Source: Sphingomonas pituitosa NBRC 102491 (GTDB taxonomy: Bacteria; Pseudomonadota; Alphaproteobacteria; Sphingomonadales; Sphingomonadaceae). From it: a stretch of DNA of 64,000 bases. The stretch lies in the NCBI RefSeq assembly GCF_001598435.1, contig NZ_BCYY01000016.1, positions 62,001-126,000 on the forward strand, given 5' to 3'. Position 1 is the first letter of the stretch. Every line of letters starts with the position of its first letter. The position numbers and the translations under genes are program-made. The notes under the pieces were generated by a model. It was not told the origin of the DNA. It worked only from the letters and a program-made list of their open reading frames with translations, and searched no databases. Of the stretch, positions 56,678 through 64,000 are shown one piece after another.

Positions 56678-57268
56678 TCAGCGGCAGAACCTGTCCTCGC
56701 TAACGCTGTCTACGCCGGCGCTCGCAGCAATTTTTCTCTGCGCGGGAGCAATGGTTATGTACGCCGCATACGATCCCGAGCATTTTCCGGTATAGCTTAC
56801 TTCGATATGGGTGCCTTCTCCCGCGAAGACGGCGGAAATATAATATTGTTTCACACTCATCACGGGATTGAAAATCGAATTTCCCGAGGTGGTGATAAGC
56901 GGCCTTCCGTATATCTTCGTTAGACGAGGTATCATGTCGTCGTAGAAGGGGTGGCTTCTCTCGATGTTGATCGAGATGCCGGCGAGCAGCCTGTTCCGGT
57001 ACATGAAATACGGGTGGGCATGGTATCCGAAAATGTCGAGGCGTTGATCGGGATAGGGAACGGTAACGCCTTTCACGACGCGTGTTCTGTATTCCACCTT
57101 GTTGGATGTGAAATAGTCGGCGATCTGATCCATGGTCATGCCCGAATACAGGCCGTTCCATAGTTGCGCCCGGGGCATCACGCCCGACGCGGCGGCCTGC
57201 ACATCGTCGGGCGGGATCGTGCTACTCGCCACGAGCAGGGCGAAGTAATATGCTGGCCAGCCAGGCAT
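56678..57268 (-). CDS. secreted hypothetical protein, lower GC
   Basis: A 196-aa protein with a signal-like N-terminus (AYYFALLVASSTIP). The mature part is aromatic-rich (YHAHPYFMYRNRLLAG, QYYISAVFAG). Base composition and codons are more AT-rich than the rest of the flank, suggesting transfer. The ATG at 57268 is preferred; the longer frame upstream looks non-coding. No family recognised. Confidence 0.6.
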   Translation of the reverse strand: MPGWPAYYFALLVASSTIPPDDVQAAASGVMPRAQLWNGLYSGMTMDQIADYFTSNKVEYRTRVVKGVTVPYPDQRLDIFGYHAHPYFMYRNRLLAGISINIERSHPFYDDMIPRLTKIYGRPLITTSGNSIFNPVMSVKQYYISAVFAGEGTHIEVSYTGKCSGSYAAYITIAPAQRKIAASAGVDSVSEDRFCR

Positions 57269-57457
57269 GTTTAAGGTCTTTCCAAATGCTGAAGCTGGCC
57301 CTGGTCTGACGGTTGATCGTAAAGGAAAATGCAACGGCCCGCGCGTTCTCGATCGGCGAGAGTGGCTGCAGGCTCGTCGAGTGGCTGGCGTTCGAAGCTC
57401 GTCGCGTGGGACGGCGGGAGGTTCGGCCGCAATACGGCACCGCAGCATCTTTTGCCT

Positions 57458-57472
57458 TGATACCATATATCA
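57458..57472. promoter_or_regulatory. candidate operator before the TonB receptor gene
   Basis: TGATA-CCATA-TATCA is a 15-bp inverted repeat 49 bases before the receptor ATG. Given the ZnuD-like product, a Zur-type site is possible, but the motif match is not established. Confidence 0.35.
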
Positions 57473-57520
57473 TCCCCGGTACATCCCCGCGTCACGCTCC
57501 CTTCAGAAAGTGGAATCTCG

Positions 57521-59680
57521 ATGCGTCGCGTACTTCTCGCCTCCTCCTCGCTCGTGCTCTTGCCCCTGTCCGCGGTCGCCGATCCCCTTTCGGACAAGCC
57601 CGTTGCCGCCGAGACCGAACAGGCGAAGGATGCGCCGACGCAGCAGGGGCCGGCGATCATCGTGACCGCACCCTATCGGCAGAGCGAGGCCGACGTGCTT
57701 TCGGGCACGTCGGTGGTGACCGGCGAGGAGCTGACCCGCAGCCTGCGGCCGACGATCGGCGAGACGCTGGCCCGCCAGCCGGGCGTTTCGGCCAGCTCGT
57801 TCGGCCCGAGCGCGTCGCGGCCGATCCTGCGCGGCTTCCAGGGCGAGCGCGTGCGCATCCTCACCGACGGTATTGGCTCGATCGACGTGTCGAACACTTC
57901 GGCCGACCACGCCGTGATCATCGATCCCCTGCTGGCCGAGCGCATCGAAGTGCTGCGCGGCCCGTCGGCGCTGCTGTTCGGGTCCTCGGCAATGGGCGGC
58001 GTGGTCAATGTGATCGACAGCCGCATCCCGCGCAGCGTGCCGGAGAAGGGCTATCGGCTGAGCAGCATCGCGACCTATGGCTCGGCGGCGAACGAGCGTT
58101 CGGTCGGCGGGGCAGGAGACGTGGCGGTGGGGAGCCATCTCGTGCTGCATGCCGACGGCTCCTATTCCAAGTCGGACGACCTCAAGATCGGCGGCTATGC
58201 GCTGACCGCGGACAGGCGCCGGCAGGCGCTGGCGAGCGCGGCGCTGCCCGCGGATCCGGGCGCCGACCCGATCGATTTCGCGGCGAACGCAGGCGTGAAG
58301 AACCGGCTGCCCAACACCGCCGCCAAGACCTGGACGGCCGGTGCCGGCGCGGCGATCGTCACCGACACCGGTACGCTCGGCATCGCCTACAGCCATTATG
58401 ACAGCCTGTACGGGGTGCCGATCCGCTTCGCGACCCAGCCGGGGCAGGAGCAGGAAGGGCCGCGGCTGAGCGTCGTCCAGAACCGGCTCGATCTGCGCGC
58501 CGAGGCCGATACGGGCGGCGGCTTCCTCCAGAAGGTGCGGCTGCGCGCCGGCTATGCCGCCTATCGCCATTTCGAACTGGAGGAAGACGGCGCCGTCGGC
58601 ACCGCCTTCTACAACAAGGGCCTGGAAGGGCGCCTCGAGCTCGTCCAGGCCGATCGCGGCGCGTGGCGGGGCGCGAGCGGTGCCCAGTATTTCGCCCGCG
58701 ACTTCAACGTGCAGGGCGACGAGGCCTTCCTGCCCAAGAACAAGACCCAGCAGCTTGGCCTGTTCACGCTCCAGCAGCTGGATCTCGGCGCGCTGAAGGC
58801 CGAGGCGGGGCTGCGCTACGAGTTCACCGATCTTTCCGCCAACCCGGTGATCGACGACACGCGCTTCTTCAACGGCAAGCGGAGCTTCCAGGCGCTGTCC
58901 GGCTCGGTCGGTGCGTCCTATGGCGTCACCCGCGACGTGCGGATCGGCCTGAACCTGTCGCACACCGAGCGCGCGCCCTCCGCGGAGGAGCTGTTCGCCA
59001 ATGGCGCCCATGCCGGCACCGAAGCCTACGAACTGGGCAATCCCGATTTCCGGCTGGAGAAGAGCTGGGGGCTGGAAGCCACGCTCCACGCCCATGGCGA
59101 CGGATACAGCTTCGACGCCTCGGCCTATTACAACTGGTTCTCCAACTATATCAGCGACAACCAGACGCAGCAGGCGATCTGCGAGGCTGCGGCCGCACCG
59201 AGCGGGCGCACCGTCGACCTGCCGTGCTTCCAGTTCACCCAGCGGGATGCGCGCTACTACGGGTTCGAGGCGGAAGGATCGGTGCGGGTCGCGCAGCTGG
59301 GCGGCTATACCGTCAATGTCGACGCGCTGGGCGACTATGTCCGCGCCAACATCGTTGACGAAGGGCCGGCGCCCCGCATCCCCGCGCCGCGCGTGCTGGG
59401 CGGCATCGAGGCGCAGTCGGACCGGATCACCGGCCGGCTGGAGGCGGAGCATGTCTTCGTCCAGAACCGCACTGCCGCGTTCGAGACGCGCACCGCGCCC
59501 TACACCATGGTCAATGCCACGCTCAGCCTGAAGCCGTTCCCGACGATGCCCGGCACGACGCTGACGCTCTCCGCCAACAACCTGTTCGACGTCGATGCCC
59601 GGCGCGCGAGCAGCTATCTCAAGGACTATGCGCCGCTTGCAGGCCGCGACCTGCGCGCGACGCTGCGCTTCAGCCTGTAG
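57521..59680 (+). CDS. TonB-dependent outer-membrane receptor, ZnuD-like
   Basis: A 719-aa receptor. Signal peptide about 1-20, then plug domain (IIVTAPYRQSEADVLSGTS; TIGETLARQPGVSASSFG; RPILRGFQGERVRILTDGIG; RIEVLRGPSALLFGSSAMGG) and a 22-strand barrel ending in Phe-Ser-Leu. The plug segments resemble the ZnuD group of zinc receptors. Substrate is inferred from this likeness only. Confidence 0.88.
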   Translation: MRRVLLASSSLVLLPLSAVADPLSDKPVAAETEQAKDAPTQQGPAIIVTAPYRQSEADVLSGTSVVTGEELTRSLRPTIGETLARQPGVSASSFGPSASRPILRGFQGERVRILTDGIGSIDVSNTSADHAVIIDPLLAERIEVLRGPSALLFGSSAMGGVVNVIDSRIPRSVPEKGYRLSSIATYGSAANERSVGGAGDVAVGSHLVLHADGSYSKSDDLKIGGYALTADRRRQALASAALPADPGADPIDFAANAGVKNRLPNTAAKTWTAGAGAAIVTDTGTLGIAYSHYDSLYGVPIRFATQPGQEQEGPRLSVVQNRLDLRAEADTGGGFLQKVRLRAGYAAYRHFELEEDGAVGTAFYNKGLEGRLELVQADRGAWRGASGAQYFARDFNVQGDEAFLPKNKTQQLGLFTLQQLDLGALKAEAGLRYEFTDLSANPVIDDTRFFNGKRSFQALSGSVGASYGVTRDVRIGLNLSHTERAPSAEELFANGAHAGTEAYELGNPDFRLEKSWGLEATLHAHGDGYSFDASAYYNWFSNYISDNQTQQAICEAAAAPSGRTVDLPCFQFTQRDARYYGFEAEGSVRVAQLGGYTVNVDALGDYVRANIVDEGPAPRIPAPRVLGGIEAQSDRITGRLEAEHVFVQNRTAAFETRTAPYTMVNATLSLKPFPTMPGTTLTLSANNLFDVDARRASSYLKDYAPLAGRDLRATLRFSL

Positions 59681-61511
59681 TCGTCGACGAGGTCGCGTCC
59701 AGCAGATCCCCGATCGCGCCCGTCGGGCTCGCTTCGGGGATCGCGGCCATCGCAGCGCTGATCCGGGCAGGGTCGACGGTCGGCGTGGGCTGGGTCAGCA
59801 GGTCGAAGGCCTGGGCGCTGGGCAGCGACTTGAACGCGGCGCCATAGCGGGCGCGCAGCGCCTGCAGCTTGGCCTCCTGGTTCAGCATCGCCAGGGCCAC
59901 GGCCTGACGCAGCACGATCGCCTGGTTGGGCGGAGACATCGCACCGGGCGACGGCAGGGTGGCTTCGTTCTCGGTGATGAACGAACCCCAGTTGCGCGTG
60001 CGCCAGTGGATCTCGCTGCGCACGCCGCTGCCGCCGGGGATTCCCTCCAGCGCCGCCATCGCCGCGTCCTCGCGGCCCAGCTTGTAGAGCGCGACCGCCT
60101 CGATCCGCTTGCGATCGAAGCGCATTCCGTCCGAATAGCTGGCCTGTTCGGTCGCGTGCAGCGTGTCGAGCGCCTTCACCGGATCGCCGGACAGGATGAA
60201 CAGCGTGGCCACCTTCACCGATAGCGGGCCCTGGGCCACGTCCTGCCGGCGCTGCATCAGCTGATACTGGAGCAGCTCGGCCGCGCGCGGATAAAGGCCG
60301 GCGGCTTCCAGCCGGTCGGCGAGGCGCAGCGCAAGCGCATCGCCTTCGGCGCCGGCGGGCGCCAGTTCCTTGTAGTCCCAGTAGAGACCGGCGGCTTCAG
60401 GAAGCGGGGTGCTGCTTTCCGGCCCCAGCATCTCGCCCAGCCACGCCTGGATCTGCTTCAGCATCGCGCCGGAATCGCCATCGGGGCGATAATAGCGGAA
60501 CAGCGTGGCGGCGCTGCGCAGCGCGGCGCGATGATCGTTTTCGGCAAGCGCCAGCTGATATTCGAGCCGCAGCGCGCCATGTTCGACCTGGCCGCCGCGC
60601 CAGCCATAGCGGAGCGCCTCCAGCTGCTTGATTGCCTCGGCGGGGGGGATGCGGTGGAGCTTCAGGTCGCCTTCGATATGCGCGAGCTTCGCCTCGGCCT
60701 GGATTTCCGGCGTGCCGCTCAGATCGGCGCGCGAGAGGCGAAACAGCCCCTCCGCCGGATCGCCGGAGGCGAGCAGTGCCTTGCCGCGCAGCAGATTGGC
60801 CTGCGGATCCTGGTCGCCGAACAGCTTCAGCCAGGCGAGCGCCGGCTGGCCCTGGTTGATGGCGATGGCACCCTTTGCGGCGGCGAGCGTGAACGGCTTG
60901 CGCTCCTGCGGTGCCCGGCCGTTGATGGCCGGCACCGCGCAGTTGATCTGGCGTGCCGCGGCCTTGTCGTCGCCGGTGCCGGCCAGCGCGCGGACGCGCC
61001 AGGCGCAGGCCTCCGCATTGCCTTCCAGTTCGGGGAGCGAAAGCGCTTCCACCGCGTCCCGGTAATGGCCGATCATCACCAGCGCGGCGCCGCTGGCGAG
61101 CTGGAACGGGGCGACGAGGGCGAGGTCCTCGTCATCGGATTCCATCGTTTCCAGCACGCCCAGCGCTTCGGCACCCATGCCGCGGCGGATCAGCGAGCCT
61201 GCATAACGCCAGCGCGCGAGCTGGCGGGATTCAGGCTTGGCGTTGATCAGCGCATCCCAGGCGGCCTCCTCCGTCAGTTCCGGCCAATCGCGGCTGTCGG
61301 TGATCGTCGGCATCTGGGCCAGCACGGCGGCAAAGGGCGGCAAGACGGCGCGGCCGGCGGCCGGTGCCGCGGGAGCGGCGGCCTCGGCTGCCGGTGCGGC
61401 GGGTGCGCCATGCTCGGCGCCCTGGCCCGCCGCGGGTGCGTGGGCAGGATCGCTGGGTGGTGCAGCGGCGGTGCTGGCGAGCAGCGCGACGATCAGCAAA
61501 CGACGCATCAA
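59670..61511 (-). CDS. secreted TPR-like protein of the flagellar cluster
   Basis: A 613-aa protein with a signal peptide (RRLLIVALLASTAAA), a Pro/Ala-rich stretch (about 20-50) and then helical pairs of TPR/Sel1 style (ALGVLETMESDDEDLALVAP; AKLAHIEGDLKLHRIPPAEA). It is probably periplasmic. It overlaps the small membrane protein gene by four bases and the receptor gene end by 11 bases. A motility role is inferred from the downstream position to fliM. Confidence 0.7.
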   Translation of the reverse strand: MMRRLLIVALLASTAAAPPSDPAHAPAAGQGAEHGAPAAPAAEAAAPAAPAAGRAVLPPFAAVLAQMPTITDSRDWPELTEEAAWDALINAKPESRQLARWRYAGSLIRRGMGAEALGVLETMESDDEDLALVAPFQLASGAALVMIGHYRDAVEALSLPELEGNAEACAWRVRALAGTGDDKAAARQINCAVPAINGRAPQERKPFTLAAAKGAIAINQGQPALAWLKLFGDQDPQANLLRGKALLASGDPAEGLFRLSRADLSGTPEIQAEAKLAHIEGDLKLHRIPPAEAIKQLEALRYGWRGGQVEHGALRLEYQLALAENDHRAALRSAATLFRYYRPDGDSGAMLKQIQAWLGEMLGPESSTPLPEAAGLYWDYKELAPAGAEGDALALRLADRLEAAGLYPRAAELLQYQLMQRRQDVAQGPLSVKVATLFILSGDPVKALDTLHATEQASYSDGMRFDRKRIEAVALYKLGREDAAMAALEGIPGGSGVRSEIHWRTRNWGSFITENEATLPSPGAMSPPNQAIVLRQAVALAMLNQEAKLQALRARYGAAFKSLPSAQAFDLLTQPTPTVDPARISAAMAAIPEASPTGAIGDLLDATSSTTTG

Positions 61512-61723
61512 TGTGCTCCGGCCATGAGGTAAGTCACCACGGCGCCGCCGATGATGCAGGCGATCACGAAGATCATAGCGGGCACGATCGGCAGTCCGCC
61601 TTGTGCGGCCGATTCCGGTGCGCCGGCCTTGGCGTTCTGCATCTCGCTGGTGTCGACGGCGTTGCCGCGGCTCGCCGCATCGGCGACGACGCGCATCCGG
61701 GCGGGGCGTTGATCGTGGCTCAT
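61508..61723 (-). CDS. small single-span membrane protein
   Basis: A 71-aa protein. The first 45 residues are hydrophilic; the last 25 are one membrane span (IVPAMIFVIACIIGGAVVTYLM). Start at 61723. Translation is coupled to the TPR-like gene. Function unknown. Confidence 0.65.
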   Translation of the reverse strand: MSHDQRPARMRVVADAASRGNAVDTSEMQNAKAGAPESAAQGGLPIVPAMIFVIACIIGGAVVTYLMAGAH

Positions 61724-61812
61724 TTGGATTCCGTTAAGTGCTTGTCCCTTATTTATAGGACGTGCGTGGCCGCAGCGGCGGCTCGACCCATGCGATTGAC
61801 GGGAGAAATTTG

Positions 61813-62229
61813 GTGCGCGGCAAGCAGACGCTGGCGATGCTCGGACTGGTGGCACTGGCGGTTTCGCCGCTGCCCGCGGGGCGCGCATTGGCCTCGGGCG
61901 GCGGGGGCGAAGGCGAGGGGATGCATCTGGTGAAGATGGAGTCGATCGCCGTCCCTATCGTCGATTCCGATCGTGTCGCAGGCACGCTGAATTTCAAGCT
62001 GGTGCTGGAGGTGCACGACGCCGCCACCGCCGAGAAGCTTACTGCGGCGATGCCGAATCTGCGGATGGCGGCGATCGCGGGCGGCTTGGAATTTGCGCGA
62101 CTCGACGCCTCGGCGCTGCGCGCGGTGAACGTCGCGGATCTCGACAGGACGCTGACCGGCGCACTCAAGACCGTGTCGCCCGATCTCGGCCGCGTGCTGA
62201 TCGTCGAAGTAGGCGCCTCGCAGAACTGA
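61813..62229 (+). CDS. secreted FliL-like protein
   Basis: A 138-aa protein with signal peptide (TLAMLGLVALAVSPLPAGRALA) and a domain MESIAVPIVDSDRVAGTLNF then LVLEVHDAATAEKLTAAM that recalls the FliL periplasmic domain. GTG at 61813 is chosen because GGGAGA lies six bases upstream. Divergent from the small membrane gene. The FliL link is tentative. Confidence 0.6.
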   Translation: MRGKQTLAMLGLVALAVSPLPAGRALASGGGGEGEGMHLVKMESIAVPIVDSDRVAGTLNFKLVLEVHDAATAEKLTAAMPNLRMAAIAGGLEFARLDASALRAVNVADLDRTLTGALKTVSPDLGRVLIVEVGASQN

Positions 62230-62266
62230 GGCCGTCCCAGCACCGGCGGTCCGTCGCCGACAAGAA

Positions 62267-62298
62267 AGGCATCCCTGCGAAAGCCGGGATGCCTTTTT
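62267..62298 (+). terminator. intrinsic terminator after the FliL-like gene
   Basis: AGGCATCCC (62267-62275) pairs with GGGATGCCT (62286-62294), followed by TTTT. Strong stem with a T run, 38 bases after the stop codon. Confidence 0.85.
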
Positions 62299-62340
62299 GC
62301 TTTGGTAGTTCGGCTTGATCAGAAAACGATCAGCGAGGGT

Positions 62341-62360
62341 ATCCCGGCTTTCGCCGGGAT
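62341..62360 (-). terminator. REP-like hairpin after the MotE-like gene
   Basis: ATCCCGGC-TTTC-GCCGGGAT is a perfect hairpin. It is an inverted, near-identical copy of the 62267-62298 stem and lies downstream of the convergent leftward gene. Such GCCGGGAT hairpins may be dispersed repeats of the host. Confidence 0.55.
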
Positions 62361-62383
62361 GCCGACGCTGATGCCTGCAGGAT

Positions 62384-62953
62384 TCAGCCCGGCTTGCGCG
62401 CAGCGCCTGCCGGTGCCGCCATCGCCGCTGCGGTCGGAGCCGTTGCGGGTTTTGCCGCGCTCTTGCGGGCCAGCGCCATGCTGAGCGACGCCGCGCCCTT
62501 GGGCGACATCGCGCCCAGGATCGCCGCGGTGGAGGCAGGGCGCATCCGCTGTGCGACCTTCATCTGCACTTCCATGTCGAGCTGCTCGAAGACCGCCGCG
62601 GCCTTGGCAGGCTTCATCGCCTGGTAGATGCGGGCCAGCTCGTCGAACTGCACTTCCGCGGGCGACGGCGCACCGGGGGCACCGGGCGCGCCGGCGGCCG
62701 ACTCCTTCTGCTGCGCCTCGACGCTGGCGGCCAGTCGCTGTTCGGCTGCCTTGGCGGCCTGTTCGCGCAGGTCGAGTGCGCGCTGGCGCTTGGCTGCCTC
62801 CTGGTCGCGGGCGCTCAGGTCGCGCTCGATCGAGTTGCCGAGCCGGGTCTTGTTGGTGCCGTCCTGGTCGCCGGTGGCGATGCTGGCGGCGTTGGCCACC
62901 GCGGCGATCGCGGAGGCCGCCGCCATCAGCAGCAGCAGGGAAGGGCGCGCCAT
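62384..62953 (-). CDS. MotE-like flagellar protein
   Basis: A 189-aa protein with a signal anchor (SLLLLMAAASAIAAVANAA), a charged coiled coil (about 35-85) and a C-terminal MgtE-N-like segment (ARIYQAMKPAKAAAVFEQLD). MotE is a periplasmic chaperone for the motor protein MotC in rhizobia. Located after the fliM and DUF6468 genes. Confidence 0.8.
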   Translation of the reverse strand: MARPSLLLLMAAASAIAAVANAASIATGDQDGTNKTRLGNSIERDLSARDQEAAKRQRALDLREQAAKAAEQRLAASVEAQQKESAAGAPGAPGAPSPAEVQFDELARIYQAMKPAKAAAVFEQLDMEVQMKVAQRMRPASTAAILGAMSPKGAASLSMALARKSAAKPATAPTAAAMAAPAGAARKPG

Positions 62954-63375
62954 TACGCGGCCTCACGCGTGGCGGGAAGCGCGTCGATCATTGCTTCCGG
63001 CGCGGCGTTCGCTTCCGTGTCGGCATGCTCGGCGGCTTCCTCGCCGGCGACGCGCAGCGCGTTGGCAAGGCTCACGGCAGAGACGATCCGCTCGCAGGCG
63101 GAGTCGGCGATGCCGATCATGTCCGACAGCTCGTCGCGCAGGTCGCGCGCCTGCTCCACCAGCCGCGCATGACGCGCACAATCGGTGCCCAGCGTCGCCT
63201 TCATGTCGGAAAGCACGGAGCGCGCCTGCACCGTCGCATGGTCCAGCGCCTTCACCACATCGGTGAGGGCACCTTCCTTCACGGCCCGCAGGCTGCGCAT
63301 CATGCGCATGCTCTGCACGAGCACGGCGACGCACAGGATGATCGTCAGCACATTGGCGAAAAGCGCGATACTCAT
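62953..63375 (-). CDS. DUF6468 flagellar-operon membrane protein
   Basis: A 140-aa protein with an N-terminal membrane span (IALFANVLTIILCVAVLVQS) and a helical, probably coiled-coil cytoplasmic domain. It belongs to the small proteins regularly found after fliM in alphaproteobacteria. The ATG at 63375 is one base after the fliM stop. Confidence 0.75.
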   Translation of the reverse strand: MSIALFANVLTIILCVAVLVQSMRMMRSLRAVKEGALTDVVKALDHATVQARSVLSDMKATLGTDCARHARLVEQARDLRDELSDMIGIADSACERIVSAVSLANALRVAGEEAAEHADTEANAAPEAMIDALPATREAA

Positions 63376-63376
63376 G

Positions 63377-64000
63377 TTACTTCTTCCTCGTGCGGGAAAC
63401 GTCGTTGACCAGGCGCACGGCGACGCGGCCGCTGCGCTGGCCGATCTGGGCCTGGGCGAGCTTGATATCGCCGCATGCCATGTCGAGCGCGTCGTCGGGG
63501 CTCTTGTCAAAGGCGATGGTCTGGCCGACCTGCAGCTCTTCCAGGTCGGAAAGCGGCAGCGCCTTTTCGCCGAGCAGCACGTTGACGGTCACGTTGGTCT
63601 TGCGGACCTCGGAGGCCATGTGCGCCTCCCAGATGCTGTCGCGGCCGCTCTTCTCGCCCATGAAGCGCTGGAGCAGCTTGTGGCGTACCGGCTCCAGCGT
63701 GGCATAGGGGAACACCAAGGTGATGCAGCCGCCGCGGCCGTCCATGTCGACGCGGAACGTCGCGATGGCGCAGATGTTCGAGGTGGCGGCGATCGCCGCG
63801 AAGCGCGGGTTGGTTTCGATACGCTCCAGCCGCATGTTCACCGGCTCGATCGGTTCGAACGCGTCGGCGAAGTCGCGCAGCGCGGTTTCCAGCACGCGCG
63901 AGACCAGCGAGGTCTCGATGGGCGTGAAGCCGCGGCCGTCGATCACGTTCGGCGTGTTGCTGCCGCGGCCGCCGAGCAGCGCGTCGACCACCGAATAGAT
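63377..64000 (-). CDS. fliM: flagellar motor switch protein FliM, 3' part
   Basis: The C-terminal 207 residues; the gene continues beyond the right edge. FliM forms the C-ring and binds CheY-P. YSVVDALLGGRG, RGFTPIETSLVSRVLE and MRLERIETNPRFAAI mark the middle domain, and the C-terminal SpoA-like domain (VTVNVLLGEKALPLSDLEEL) is complete. Confidence 0.93.
   Translation of the reverse strand: MYSVVDALLGGRGSNTPNVIDGRGFTPIETSLVSRVLETALRDFADAFEPIEPVNMRLERIETNPRFAAIAATSNICAIATFRVDMDGRGGCITLVFPYATLEPVRHKLLQRFMGEKSGRDSIWEAHMASEVRKTNVTVNVLLGEKALPLSDLEELQVGQTIAFDKSPDDALDMACGDIKLAQAQIGQRSGRVAVRLVNDVSRTRKK

Noticed and set aside
57503..59452. 649-codon minus-strand open frame
   Set aside because: It is antisense to the TonB receptor gene, whose domains are complete.
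1..64000. CRISPR arrays, insertion sequences or rRNA genes
   Set aside because: No regularly spaced direct repeats with unique spacers, no transposase-like protein and no rRNA sequence were seen.

Overview
The window is chromosomal DNA of a GC-rich alphaproteobacterium, most likely a motile Sphingomonas or close relative. The basis is the FliI/FliJ/FlbT/FlgE/FlgK/FlgL and FliM/DUF6468/MotE-type flagellar genes, a ZnuD-like TonB-dependent receptor and the overall codon style. This is inferred by family recognition only. A complete-looking 44.9 kb temperate siphovirus prophage sits in tRNA-Lys(UUU).

Left host flank (1-11660): tmk, a hypothetical gene and a sigma-70-type factor on the minus strand. 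These are followed by a flagellar block: a lytic transglycosylase, fliJ, fliI and flbT (minus) diverging from flgE, flgK and flgL (plus). Then come a family-5-like uracil-DNA glycosylase, folK and the tRNA.

Prophage (11647-56559): bounded by a 14-bp direct repeat of the tRNA 3' end. The left end holds candidate excisionase and integrase sites, a P4-type integrase and an AlpA-like excisionase. A leftward early operon of about 20 small, mostly overlapping genes runs from about 21235 down to 13147. It includes a DHH phosphoesterase, a LexA-N-like HTH protein, a DksA-like zinc finger, a cupin and an SNase-like protein. The lambda-like switch (21257-22143) has an S24 CI-type repressor flanked by two sets of three 18-bp operators. 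Rightward early genes (22174-27864) encode Cro-like and other regulators, a protein with tandem HTH modules, a GapR homologue, DUF1064 and DUF1376 proteins, and a NusG-like protein. A small reverse-strand regulatory module (27960-28394) ends in a long palindrome. The late operon follows: HNH, terminases, HK97-type portal, protease and capsid, connectors, tail tube, tail chaperones with a -1 frameshift site, a lipoprotein moron, tape measure, central tail and fibre proteins. The lysis cassette holds a holin candidate, an endolysin and Rz with embedded Rz1. Last come an SGNH hydrolase-like and a beta-helix protein, probably surface-polysaccharide-active, and a reverse-strand XRE regulator next to attR.

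Right host flank (56560-64000): a lower-GC secreted hypothetical protein, a ZnuD-like receptor, a TPR-like secreted protein, a small membrane protein, a FliL-like secreted protein, a MotE-like protein, a DUF6468 protein and the 3' part of fliM, which runs off the edge.

The least conventional points are these. A NusG-type phage protein is encoded just before a terminator-like hairpin and a late operon that contains a clear internal terminator. Helically phased GGAC arrays lie beside attL. There is a six-operator switch. One protein is built from repeated HTH/ARG-LP units. A phage GapR is coupled to a 22-codon ORF. A reverse-strand 23-aa peptide/XRE module sits at the early-late boundary.
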